A stretch of 38,159 nt of DNA from an uncultured Rickettsiales bacterium (lineage in GTDB: Bacteria; Pseudomonadota; Alphaproteobacteria; Rs-D84). A program made the translations under genes and the position numbers. Below, piece by piece: positions 8,568 through 15,492 of the stretch; the stretch's first letter is position 1, and each line of letters opens with the position of its first letter. The stretch lies in assembly GCA_900549365.1 (NCBI GenBank), contig UROD01000002.1, forward strand, positions 1 through 38,159. The letters are read 5' to 3'. Below the pieces are notes generated by a model. It searched no databases. It worked only from the letters and a program-made list of their open reading frames with translations, and was not told the DNA's origin.

Positions 8568-8957
8568 ATGCTGATTGACAGAATATGGTACTATATAAAA
8601 ACAGATACCCAGACGCGCGCCACGGATCGGCTGCGTTATCAAGAACTGAAAATGCAAGAGCAGGTGTTGGCCAAGGAAGCATGTGATGCATATGCCGAAA
8701 TGAGAAAAGGGGCGTGTGTTGTCGTGACGTTTCATGAAGGCGAAAATTGGGCCGATGATTATCCCTGCTTTGCATATTACAATACGCATATTTGCCCGCA
8801 TTTCAGCGAAAACAAGATATGTAATGTGACCGGTTGTAATTCATATCCCGCAAAGCACAAGTATGACATTGCGTACGCGAAGTGGTATGAGGCACATCGC
8901 TGTATTAAAAACTTCTGGCGTGATGCACACATTGCACATAATACAAACGGCAAATAA
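8568..8957 (+). CDS. Cysteine-rich tandem-array protein 1 of 8 (129 aa)
   Basis: I do not recognise the family. The start has an AAAAGGAG site 15 bases after lepA. The N-terminal module MLIDRIWYYIKTDTQTRA is the array signature (M-x-x-K-I-K-Y-x-x-K-T-x4-RA). A charged helix follows, then the core C76-x8-C85-x4-C90 with Phe at C+3. Additional cysteines are at 39, 50, 67 and 112, and the FW motif is at 116-117. There is no signal peptide or membrane segment, so it is predicted cytoplasmic. The cysteine spacing could bind a metal; this is an inference. It is the most cysteine-rich single-core copy after the double one. Confidence 0.8.
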   Translation: MLIDRIWYYIKTDTQTRATDRLRYQELKMQEQVLAKEACDAYAEMRKGACVVVTFHEGENWADDYPCFAYYNTHICPHFSENKICNVTGCNSYPAKHKYDIAYAKWYEAHRCIKNFWRDAHIAHNTNGK

Positions 8958-8973
8958 CCCAAGGGGGTATAAA

Positions 8974-9369
8974 ATGATACTAGCCAAAATAAAATATTTA
9001 TTGAAAACAGACAAGGCCACGCGCCGCGCCGATAAAAATGAATATAATATATTGAACGAAAAATACATTAAAACATTCAAAGATGAACAAGATGCCTTTG
9101 ATGATATGACCATTGTACGTGTGTGCGAAAAAAATAAGCCACAAATGTCTGATAATGCATGCCGTATATCTGTGATTGCTGCCAAGACCGGTCAAATCCG
9201 TGATGTTCGTGAATGCGTGTTCTTTAATCGTAATGGTTGTGGTCGTGTGTATTGTCCTTGTTATCCCCAGATGGAAAAATGGGTTCGCGCCCGTACAGAA
9301 CGCGCTGTATACACCAAAGCATTGAAATGCTTTTGGTTGGACAAGGTAAAAACACGTGGTGGTAAATAA
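8974..9369 (+). CDS. Cysteine-rich tandem-array protein 2 of 8 (131 aa)
   Basis: The frame is open further upstream, but ATG at 8974 has AAGGGGG before it and gives the array-type start MILAKIKYLLKTDKATRRAD. The core is C81-x7-C89-x4-C94, one residue shorter in the first gap than in most copies, with another cysteine at 96. Conserved mid-protein C63 corresponds to C60-62 in copies 3 and 5-8. The FW motif is at 120-121, followed by a basic tail. Predicted soluble and cytoplasmic. Function unknown. Confidence 0.8.
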   Translation: MILAKIKYLLKTDKATRRADKNEYNILNEKYIKTFKDEQDAFDDMTIVRVCEKNKPQMSDNACRISVIAAKTGQIRDVRECVFFNRNGCGRVYCPCYPQMEKWVRARTERAVYTKALKCFWLDKVKTRGGK

Positions 9370-9386
9370 ATATTGGGGGGAATTAT

Positions 9387-9800
9387 ATGTTTACAGATGC
9401 TATAAAATATTTTTTCAAAACCAGTGCAATACAACGCCAGTTTGATAAAAAACGTTATGACGCACTGAAAAAATATTATGCGGAATTGGACAACGCGGTT
9501 TATGACACATGGCAAAATATTAGTGTCGATTTCCCTGAATTTGCAAATCTGCAAATGTTCGGGGGCTGGTGTATGAAAAACCGCCGCACAATGTCAGGAG
9601 ATTTGACACAATTTATCAATACTGTGGAATACAGTGTTCCATGTAAAGATTTTAATGAAAATGCATGTTGTGCTAATCGTGGGTGTCCAATGTATGCAAA
9701 AAATAAAGAGCATTTTAATGCTGTGCACAAACGCAATATTGTAAAAAAACAGTTGGACTCGTTCTGGGCTGATATATACCAGCACAGATTTCAGAAATAG
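9387..9800 (+). CDS. Cysteine-rich tandem-array protein 3 of 8 (137 aa)
   Basis: The start follows a GGGGGGA site. The N-terminal module is MFTDAIKYFFKTSAIQRQFD. Conserved mid-protein C62 is followed by the core C86-x8-C95-x4-C100 (C94 adjacent), with Phe at C86+3. The C-terminal helix ends in SFWADIYQHRFQK, the array's FW-x-x-x-Y ending. It shares pattern rather than high identity with its neighbours, so the array is old or diverging fast. No recognised domain. Confidence 0.8.
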   Translation: MFTDAIKYFFKTSAIQRQFDKKRYDALKKYYAELDNAVYDTWQNISVDFPEFANLQMFGGWCMKNRRTMSGDLTQFINTVEYSVPCKDFNENACCANRGCPMYAKNKEHFNAVHKRNIVKKQLDSFWADIYQHRFQK

Positions 9801-9809
9801 GAGAAAATT

Positions 9810-10586
9810 ATGTTGATTGACAAGATAAAATATTTTTTCAAAACCGACAAAACAACACGTGCATATGATTTTGCACAATATCGCCAAATCAAGCGCGCCT
9901 GTGCAGAAAAACAGCGAGATGTTACAAATGCAATGTGTGAAGTTATGCATACAGAAAATTGCTTTTGGATTGAACCAGACGAATCGGATAGAAATATCGG
10001 GTTCTTGGTACCGCAACAGTGTTATACTAAATTCTGCCCACAGTTTAATGACACAAAACCATGCGTATGTACTGCGTGTCATGCGTATAAACTGAATAAA
10101 AAATTTTTTGATGTACGTGATGAATACGTAGCGTTATCTGATTCCAAATATTCTTTTTGGAAAAACGCCAGTCGTCGTACCCCAGAACAACGCGCTGCGC
10201 GCGCTGACGAGGCCCAGCGTGTATATGTAAAGCGTGAACGCGAATTGTCTGAAAAATGTGCCATTGCCGCCGAAAAACAGCGTGCGGCGCAGGATGCGAT
10301 TTGTACCCCATTGTTTGTACAATCAGACACCCCACGGCGTGAAAGAGAAAACTGCTTGCAAGATGTACATTATGACTCGATGTCTTATTGCGCAGATTAC
10401 GACCATGGTTTAGACATCAATGTTGTAGAATCATGTAAACATTTCAACCCAGACAGTGTTTGCAGCCAAGAAAAATGCCCGTATCATATCAATAACAAAA
10501 ATATGATTCAAGCAACCAAAGAATTCAAAGACGCCCAGCGTGAATACCGTAATTTCACGGGTAAAGTATGGGAAAAATCAAAATGA
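9810..10586 (+). CDS. Cysteine-rich tandem-array protein 4 of 8, double-unit fusion (258 aa)
   Basis: An AGGAG site precedes the ATG. Residues 1-118 are a full unit: MLIDKIKYFFKTDKTTRA start, C76-x8-C85-x4-C90 core and FW at 116-117. Residues 124-258 are a second unit that has lost the KIKY start but keeps the TPEQRAARADEAQ segment. That segment aligns with TPAQRAADKAEYD of copy 7. The second core is C209-x8-C218-x4-C223 followed by H226 (C-x2-H). The fusion suggests that two ancestral genes merged by deletion of a start region. Its stop overlaps the next ATG (ATGA), indicating translational coupling. Confidence 0.8.
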   Translation: MLIDKIKYFFKTDKTTRAYDFAQYRQIKRACAEKQRDVTNAMCEVMHTENCFWIEPDESDRNIGFLVPQQCYTKFCPQFNDTKPCVCTACHAYKLNKKFFDVRDEYVALSDSKYSFWKNASRRTPEQRAARADEAQRVYVKRERELSEKCAIAAEKQRAAQDAICTPLFVQSDTPRRERENCLQDVHYDSMSYCADYDHGLDINVVESCKHFNPDSVCSQEKCPYHINNKNMIQATKEFKDAQREYRNFTGKVWEKSK

Positions 10587-11011
10587 TAGATAAAATTCTG
10601 TATTATCTTAAAACCACACCTGAAAAACGTGCCGCAGACAGGGCGGAATATGATGCGTTGATACGAAAATATGAAAAACAATTGGGCAAGGTTGCGGCAA
10701 CAGAGGCGGCGTTGCACAGTCCTGTTTTGTCAGATGCCGAATTTCGCAATTCGGAAAAATTCTGCATTATGCACAGAACGGTGCGCGTAAATGATTATTT
10801 GAACGATTCGTTAAATGGTCATTTGCCAATGATGGCACAGGAACAAAGGTGTTCTTTGTATCGCCCGTACAAGGGGAATGGGGCGTGTTGGCGCGGCCTG
10901 TGTCCGTGTAATGCGAAAAATCTGGCGTATTTTGCCGCACGCAAGTATCAACAGAAACTGGAACATATGTTAGATATGTTCTGGGCCAAGAAATATGCGC
11001 GCGCCAGATAA
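10583..11011 (+). CDS. Cysteine-rich tandem-array protein 5 of 8 (142 aa)
   Basis: ATG at 10583 overlaps the upstream stop as ATGA. An in-frame ATG at 10568 lies inside the upstream gene and lacks the array-type start, so I prefer 10583 (MIDKILYYLKTTPEKRAADR). Mid-protein C61 is conserved. The core C90-x11-C102-x4-C107 has a three-residue insertion in the first gap, with C109 nearby. The ending is DMFWAKKYARAR. Soluble, basic C-terminus, unknown function. Confidence 0.8.
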   Translation: MIDKILYYLKTTPEKRAADRAEYDALIRKYEKQLGKVAATEAALHSPVLSDAEFRNSEKFCIMHRTVRVNDYLNDSLNGHLPMMAQEQRCSLYRPYKGNGACWRGLCPCNAKNLAYFAARKYQQKLEHMLDMFWAKKYARAR

Positions 11012-11028
11012 TATCGGGATAATAAATT

Positions 11029-11391
11029 ATGTTGTTAAAAAAAGTAAAATATTATTTGAAAACATCGGAAACGCAGCGCGCGCTTGATGCCCAAGATGGC
11101 GCAGATTTGGCACGCGAATATGTTGCCATAAAAACAAAGCGTGATGCGGCGTTTCAAAAAATATCGTGGGTATTATCATGTGATGATATGAACGTTGGTT
11201 TGAACTGCGTAAAGCAGGGGGTGTTCAGGGAATATTATTGTCCGGACTTTTCACCAGATGTGCCATGTAATAATCCTGCGTGTAGATTGCGTGATGCCAA
11301 TAATCAATATGTTAAATGCAATCAAGAATTTCAGATTGCACGCGCAAAGTTAGATGAGTTTTGGGCTGAAAAATACAACAAGGTAAAATAA
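11029..11391 (+). CDS. Cysteine-rich tandem-array protein 6 of 8 (120 aa)
   Basis: This shortest copy is close to a minimal unit: MLLKKVKYYLKTSETQRALD start, a helix to about residue 50, C51 and conserved C60, then C71-x8-C80-x4-C85. The C-terminal helix ends EFWAEKYNKVK. Copies 6, 7 and 8 share the ending [K/R][V/I]K and the mid-cysteine at exactly residue 60. Only T separates its TAA stop from the next ATG (TAATATG), so translation is probably coupled. Confidence 0.8.
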   Translation: MLLKKVKYYLKTSETQRALDAQDGADLAREYVAIKTKRDAAFQKISWVLSCDDMNVGLNCVKQGVFREYYCPDFSPDVPCNNPACRLRDANNQYVKCNQEFQIARAKLDEFWAEKYNKVK

Positions 11392-11392
11392 T

Positions 11393-11782
11393 ATGTTCGC
11401 GAAAATAAAATATTTATTGAATACCACACCCGCACAACGTGCGGCAGACAAGGCAGAATATGATGCGCTGAATTATCAGTGCGATAAATTGTATCATGCG
11501 CGTGAATTGGCGTACGATGCAATTTGCAAGTGTGCGCAACCTGATGCAGATTTGTGGAATGTTTTGGCATGTGTAAAACAGCAGCGGGTGGATTTCTATG
11601 AACGCGCGTCGTTTTGGCATCAAGAAGAGTGCGAACATTTTTCATTTTTACGCCCATGCAAAAACGGAAAGTGCCCCAAGGTTTTGGCAAATCATTTATA
11701 TATATCACGTAATAATGACTATGAACGTGCATTGAATAAATTGAATGATTTTTGGTCAGAAAAATACAAACGGGTAAAATAA
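11393..11782 (+). CDS. Cysteine-rich tandem-array protein 7 of 8 (129 aa)
   Basis: It begins one base after the preceding stop. The start is MFAKIKYLLNTTPAQRAADK. C60 and core C80-x8-C89-x4-C94 are present, with extra cysteines at 30, 45 and 47. Its ending DFWSEKYKRVK closely matches that of copy 6 (EFWAEKYNKVK). The coupling pattern TAATATG is repeated at its own 3' end. Unknown function; predicted cytoplasmic. Confidence 0.8.
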   Translation: MFAKIKYLLNTTPAQRAADKAEYDALNYQCDKLYHARELAYDAICKCAQPDADLWNVLACVKQQRVDFYERASFWHQEECEHFSFLRPCKNGKCPKVLANHLYISRNNDYERALNKLNDFWSEKYKRVK

Positions 11783-11783
11783 T

Positions 11784-12206
11784 ATGTTTGAAAAGATAAA
11801 ATATTACATCAACACAACATCAGCCCAGCGTGCATTATATTCGGCGGAATATAATGAATTGGCACATCGTGCGTCCAAGGCGAAATGTGACATGGATTAT
11901 GCGTATGATGCGCTGGTCAGGGACGTGCCAGTTGATAAATCATTTTATTCTGTGTGCGGGTGTATGAAGGTTATGGAAATTCCGCCGGTCACGTTTGCTG
12001 ATGTTTTAAATGCGCTGACATGCCCCAACGGCCCTGTAATTTTACGTAATGAATGTTGGTATTACAATCCGTCGCGGTCATGTAATCAGCGCGCGTGTCC
12101 ATATCACGACAGAAATCAAAATTATTTTGTAAAACGCGAAATTTACCGTGCGGCGTGCGCGGTTCGGAACAGATACTGGCCAAATCTGTACGCGAAAATC
12201 AAATAA
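11784..12206 (+). CDS. Cysteine-rich tandem-array protein 8 of 8 (140 aa)
   Basis: The start MFEKIKYYINTTSAQRALYS follows one base after the previous stop. C58 and C60 are present. A longer middle (about 30 residues) leads to C91-x8-C100-x4-C105 and H108, so this copy and the second half of copy 4 have the fullest C-C-C-H set. The usual FW is YW here (131-132). The recombinase-like gene begins 39 bases after the stop, in the same direction. Confidence 0.8.
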   Translation: MFEKIKYYINTTSAQRALYSAEYNELAHRASKAKCDMDYAYDALVRDVPVDKSFYSVCGCMKVMEIPPVTFADVLNALTCPNGPVILRNECWYYNPSRSCNQRACPYHDRNQNYFVKREIYRAACAVRNRYWPNLYAKIK

Positions 12207-12244
12207 GGTTAGATGCAGGTAAAAAACAGAATAGGGGGCGCATC

Positions 12245-13243
12245 ATGGCACATCAGTTCTTTTTTAATCCGTTTATTTTGGATAATTTGCCTGCGCCCAG
12301 TACTGGGTTTGATGTTGTTCAGGATTTATCCGAACCGCGTTTGCGTATGTATATTACCAGTCGCGGGGTAAAAACATTTTTTGTGCGTCATCGCAGCCAC
12401 GGTCGTGACAAGCGTATAATTATTGGCAATTACCCAAATATGGATATCGAAGATGCGCGCGCCGCGGTGGCAGATGCACTGGTGCGTGCGGATGCACCAA
12501 AAAATAACAAGCGTCGGAAAATCAAATTCAAAAAATTTATTGATATATATATGGCGGCGCGCGTGCGTCGTGGGGCGGCATCGCGTGAAAAATTGGTGCG
12601 TTCTATCAATCGGCACTTGTCAGGATTGTTTGATAAAAATATTGCCGATATAACGCGTGATGATTGCGTTGCGGTAATTGATGGTATCAGTGGCGCGGCA
12701 ATTCGTGGTCGCATGCAGGAATTATTACAGAGTATGTTTTCATACGCTTGTGATGAAGGATATGTGCCCATCAATCCCATTGACGATTTGCCCAAGGTTG
12801 TTCAAACGCGTCGTGTGCGTCCATTAAATCGTACCAGTTTTTATCGCTTGGTGCGGGCGATTAAATCGGTTAAATCGCCAAATATGCGTGCGGCATTTTT
12901 TATGTTGGTGTATGGGTTCGCGCCGAAATCGCACATCTTTGCAATGCAATGGCGGGACTTGGATTTCAATCATTACACATGGTGCGACAGACCTTTGTCT
13001 GATGCGGCGGTTGTGTTATTACAGAATTTGCCCCAAAACGGTCGTTGGGTTTTTGCGGGACGTGGGCGTGGGCATTTAACAGACCCGCGACGCGCGTGGC
13101 GTGCGGTTGCAAATGCCGCGGGCGTGCCAAATTTAACGATGGACGATGTGCATAAATTTTTGATGCGTCAACTGGTTTGGGCGTCTGACCGCGAAGATTT
13201 ACGTACTAATATGAATAACCTGTTGACGGAATTGATGGCATAA
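12245..13243 (+). CDS. Tyrosine-recombinase-like protein lacking catalytic residues (332 aa)
   Basis: ATG at 12245 is preceded by AGGGGGCG; a longer open frame into the upstream gene is not needed. Residues 30-82 match the arm-binding domain of P4-type integrases (LRMYITSRGVKTFFVRHR, then GNYPNMDIEDAR). Residues 92-185 look like the core-binding helical domain. The catalytic domain starts near 196 (LNRTSFYRLVRAI), but the box I arginine is lost: GFAPKSH stands where G-x-R-x-x-E is usual. The H-x-x-R box reads DDVHKF, and there is no tyrosine after residue 244. It probably binds DNA without recombining it. Possible role: regulator, or decaying remnant of the element that brought the array. Confidence 0.8.
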   Translation: MAHQFFFNPFILDNLPAPSTGFDVVQDLSEPRLRMYITSRGVKTFFVRHRSHGRDKRIIIGNYPNMDIEDARAAVADALVRADAPKNNKRRKIKFKKFIDIYMAARVRRGAASREKLVRSINRHLSGLFDKNIADITRDDCVAVIDGISGAAIRGRMQELLQSMFSYACDEGYVPINPIDDLPKVVQTRRVRPLNRTSFYRLVRAIKSVKSPNMRAAFFMLVYGFAPKSHIFAMQWRDLDFNHYTWCDRPLSDAAVVLLQNLPQNGRWVFAGRGRGHLTDPRRAWRAVANAAGVPNLTMDDVHKFLMRQLVWASDREDLRTNMNNLLTELMA

Positions 13244-13247
13244 GCAC

Positions 13248-13263
13248 ACAAAAGTACTTTTGT
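13248..13263. promoter_or_regulatory. Perfect 16-bp palindrome upstream of acpP
   Basis: ACAAAAGTACTTTTGT lies just after the recombinase-like gene and overlaps a possible -35 (TTGTCA, 13260-13265). It could be an operator or a weak terminator; the T-run is short. Confidence 0.4.
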
Positions 13264-13299
13264 CAAGGTGTTGTTACCGTTTGTTATAATTTCTTGACA
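13260..13299 (+). promoter_or_regulatory. acpP promoter region
   Basis: A perfect TATAAT lies at 13285-13290 with TTGTCA 19 bases upstream (13260-13265). A perfect TTGACA is at 13294-13299, but nothing close to a good -10 follows it at 16-18 bases. The first pair is the better candidate despite the long spacer. Confidence 0.4.
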
Positions 13300-13377
13300 C
13301 TGGTGCTGTAAAATGATAGTTTTACATAATGACGTCCCAAAGTGGACAGCAAATTTAACCGAAACAAAGGATAAAAA

Positions 13378-13611
13378 ATGACAACTTTTGAAAAAGTAAA
13401 AAAAATCGTAGCTGAAAAACTGAATGTAAAAGAAGATACAATTACCGAAGCTTCTACATTCGTTAACGATTTGGGTGCTGATTCTTTGGATGTTGTGGAA
13501 TTCGTTATGGAAGTTGAAAAGGAATTTGATATCACAATTCCAGACGAAGAAGCAGCGAAATTGAATACAGTTGGTGATGCTGTCAAATATATTGAAGCGC
13601 ACCAGAAATAA
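13378..13611 (+). CDS. acpP: Acyl carrier protein (77 aa)
   Basis: ACP carries growing fatty-acyl chains on a phosphopantetheine arm. The attachment motif DLGADSLDVVEFVMEVEKEF is intact, with Ser39 as the modified residue. The protein is small and very acidic, with the usual four-helix spacing and a family-typical length of 77. AAAGGATAAAAA precedes the ATG. fabF follows on the same strand, but a terminator lies between them, so some separate regulation is likely. The pair is conserved in alphaproteobacteria. Confidence 0.97.
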   Translation: MTTFEKVKKIVAEKLNVKEDTITEASTFVNDLGADSLDVVEFVMEVEKEFDITIPDEEAAKLNTVGDAVKYIEAHQK

Positions 13612-13629
13612 TCCCGCGTTTCTGTAATT

Positions 13630-13664
13630 AAATCCGTCGTGCAAATTTGCCGGCGGATTTTTTT
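13630..13664 (+). terminator. Intrinsic terminator after acpP
   Basis: AAATCCGTCG / CGGCGGATTT stem (one G-T pair) with an 11-base loop and a run of T, 19 bases after the acpP stop. Confidence 0.8.
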
Positions 13665-13730
13665 ACTGTATTTTGTTGCATAAACGGTCTATGATATGGG
13701 AGCAAGTTAAACTCTGACAAAGGAAAAATT

Positions 13731-14981
13731 ATGAGAAGAGTAGTTATTACCGGTATGGGTATTGTTTCGCCGGTTGGCACAGGAATTGAATACGCATGGA
13801 AAAATGTGGTTGCGGGTAATTCTGGGATTCGCAAAATAGATACGTTTGATGCATCTGAACTGGCAACACAAATTGCTGGTATTCCCGTACATGGGACGGA
13901 CGCCGGCCAATATAATCCAGAGGCCGTATTGGAACCGCGTGAAATGCGCAAGATGGACAAGTCAATCGCATACGGCGTTGTTGCCGCGGACGAGGCGTTG
14001 CGTGATGCGGGTCTGATTGACTATGATGGCGACAAAGAAAGAATTGGTGTTTCTATTGGTGCCGGTATTGGTGGGTTGACGTCAATATATGAAAACTGTT
14101 TGGAATTGTTTAATGGTGGTCCACGTCGTATCAGTCCGTTCTTTATTCCAAAATCCATCATCAATATGACTGCGGGGCACGTTTCTATCAAGTATGGATT
14201 AAAGGGTCCAAATTTGGCGGTTGTGACGGCGTGCGCAACAGGGGCGCATTCCATTGGCGAAGCGGCGCGTTTAATCCAGCACGGTGATGCAGATATTATG
14301 GTCGCAGGTGGAACCGAGGGCGCGATTGATAAAATCGGTATTGCGGGCTTTAACGCTATGAAGGCATTGTCAACCCGTAATGATAATCCGGCTGCTGCGT
14401 CGCGTCCGTGGGACAAAGACCGTGATGGTTTCGTTATGTCCGAAGGGGCCGGTGTCCTGATTTTGGAAGAATATGAACACGCGGTTGCCCGTGGTGCAAA
14501 GATTTATGCAGAGGTTGCAGGTTATGGTCTGTCTGGTGATGCATATCATATCACCGCCCCCGCGCCAGATGGCGAGGGCGGTTTCCGTGCAATGCGTGCG
14601 GCGTTGCATGATGCTGGATTGACGCCTGCTGATGTTGACTATGTCAATGCGCACGGTACGTCAACTGGGTTGGGCGACGTTGGTGAATTGGCCGCTGTTA
14701 AAAAGATGTTTGCTGGCGAGAAGGCATGTATGTCTTCAACAAAATCTGTGACCGGACATTTGTTGGGGGCGGCAGGCGCAGTCGAAGCGATATTCTGTGC
14801 GCTGGCGATTCGTGATGGCGTTGTACCACCAACAATCAATCTGGAAAATCCAGAAGAAGCCGTTGGCGATTTTGATTTGGTGCCGAACGTTGCCAAACAT
14901 CGTAATGTTGATGTCGCAATCAGCAACAGTTTTGGCTTTGGCGGAACAAACGCCAGTTTGGTATTGAAAAAAGTGAAATAA
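13731..14981 (+). CDS. fabF: 3-oxoacyl-[acyl-carrier-protein] synthase II (416 aa)
   Basis: FabF condenses malonyl-ACP with acyl-ACP in fatty-acid elongation, in the cytoplasm. The N-terminus RRVVITGMGIVSPVG is the standard start. The catalytic cysteine lies in VTACATGAHSIGEA (about residue 168). The two histidines are in NAHGTSTGLGD and KSVTGHLLGAAGAVE. The Gly-rich NSFGFGGTNASLV ends the protein. Length is normal for KAS II. AAAGGAAAAATT precedes the ATG. The gene is closed by its own terminator. Confidence 0.97.
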   Translation: MRRVVITGMGIVSPVGTGIEYAWKNVVAGNSGIRKIDTFDASELATQIAGIPVHGTDAGQYNPEAVLEPREMRKMDKSIAYGVVAADEALRDAGLIDYDGDKERIGVSIGAGIGGLTSIYENCLELFNGGPRRISPFFIPKSIINMTAGHVSIKYGLKGPNLAVVTACATGAHSIGEAARLIQHGDADIMVAGGTEGAIDKIGIAGFNAMKALSTRNDNPAAASRPWDKDRDGFVMSEGAGVLILEEYEHAVARGAKIYAEVAGYGLSGDAYHITAPAPDGEGGFRAMRAALHDAGLTPADVDYVNAHGTSTGLGDVGELAAVKKMFAGEKACMSSTKSVTGHLLGAAGAVEAIFCALAIRDGVVPPTINLENPEEAVGDFDLVPNVAKHRNVDVAISNSFGFGGTNASLVLKKVK

Positions 14982-15008
14982 AAAATGGGGCATTCGCCCC
15001 GTTTTTTA
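14981..15008 (+). terminator. Intrinsic terminator after fabF
   Basis: GGGGC-ATTC-GCCCC stem, A-tract before and six T after; it begins at the stop codon. Confidence 0.85.
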
Positions 15009-15039
15009 TTAGAGCATAGATAATAGATTCGTGCAAAAC

Positions 15040-15070
15040 AAAAAACACCACAAAAGTGGTGCTTTTTATT
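15040..15070 (-). terminator. Terminator next to the tRNA-Pro 3' fragment
   Basis: CACCAC-AAAA-GTGGTG stem flanked by A- and T-tracts, so it could work in both directions. On the minus strand it lies immediately downstream of the orphan tRNA 3' end at 15072-15090, mirroring the intact tRNA and its terminator. Confidence 0.65.
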
Positions 15071-15071
15071 T

Positions 15072-15090
15072 TGGTCGGAGTGACTGGGTT
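15072..15090 (-). pseudogene. 3' fragment of a second tRNA-Pro
   Basis: Nineteen bases (TGGTCGGAGTGACTGGGTT on the plus strand) repeat 15276-15294 exactly. They correspond to CCA, discriminator base, acceptor 3' strand and half of the T arm. The rest of the tRNA is absent; the following bases do not fold as a tRNA. It could be a relic of tandem duplication or an attachment-site-like direct repeat. Confidence 0.65.
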
Positions 15091-15238
15091 GTAATTCCCA
15101 CCGCAATGCGGCGGGCCATTTCGTTTGACCTACGGTCTACACGTAACCTGCGGTTTCACTGCGCGGCAATGTGTTGCCGCTTGTTCCGAACCAAACATTA
15201 TTTCATAATGTGTGGTCGAACTGCGCAATTCCGCCCAC
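15091..15238. other. Gene-free spacer with small hairpins
   Basis: It lies between the tRNA fragment and the intact tRNA. I see hairpins GCGGCAA/TTGCCGC near 15160-15180 and an ACCAAACATTAT/ATAATGTGTGGT pair near 15190-15215, but no gene. A 136-residue open frame across this region is an antisense reading of the tRNA, not a gene. Confidence 0.5.
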
Positions 15239-15240
15239 AA

Positions 15241-15274
15241 AAAATACCATGCTGTTTTTGCATGGTATATTTTT
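15241..15274 (-). terminator. Terminator of tRNA-Pro
   Basis: ATACCATGC / GCATGGTAT stem with a T-rich loop. On the minus strand it directly follows the tRNA 3' end and is followed by a T-run. Confidence 0.75.
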
Positions 15275-15275
15275 C

Positions 15276-15352
<77 letters not shown>

Positions 15353-15492
15353 AAAACAACTGCATTTTTACAAGACGGTGCAGATTATGCAACGAACAGG
15401 TGGAAAAAGCAATATCTTTTATTTCTCTTTTATACTTGTAAATATCAAAATTTTTGCCATATTTTATCAGGTATCAAAGAAAGGAAAAAACT

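Noticed and set aside
8863..8973. Longer N-terminus for array protein 2
   Set aside because: It would overlap copy 1; the ATG at 8974 has a strong ribosome-binding site and gives the array-type N-terminus.
8568..12206. Toxin-antitoxin modules
   Set aside because: All genes are paralogues of one family rather than toxin and antitoxin pairs; no known toxin motif.
12095..12244. Longer N-terminus for the recombinase-like protein
   Set aside because: It would overlap array copy 8; the ATG at 12245 has a good ribosome-binding site and starts just before the known domain.
8568..13243. Complete prophage or integrative element
   Set aside because: Only a catalytically dead recombinase is present; no capsid, terminase, replication or flanking attachment repeats seen.
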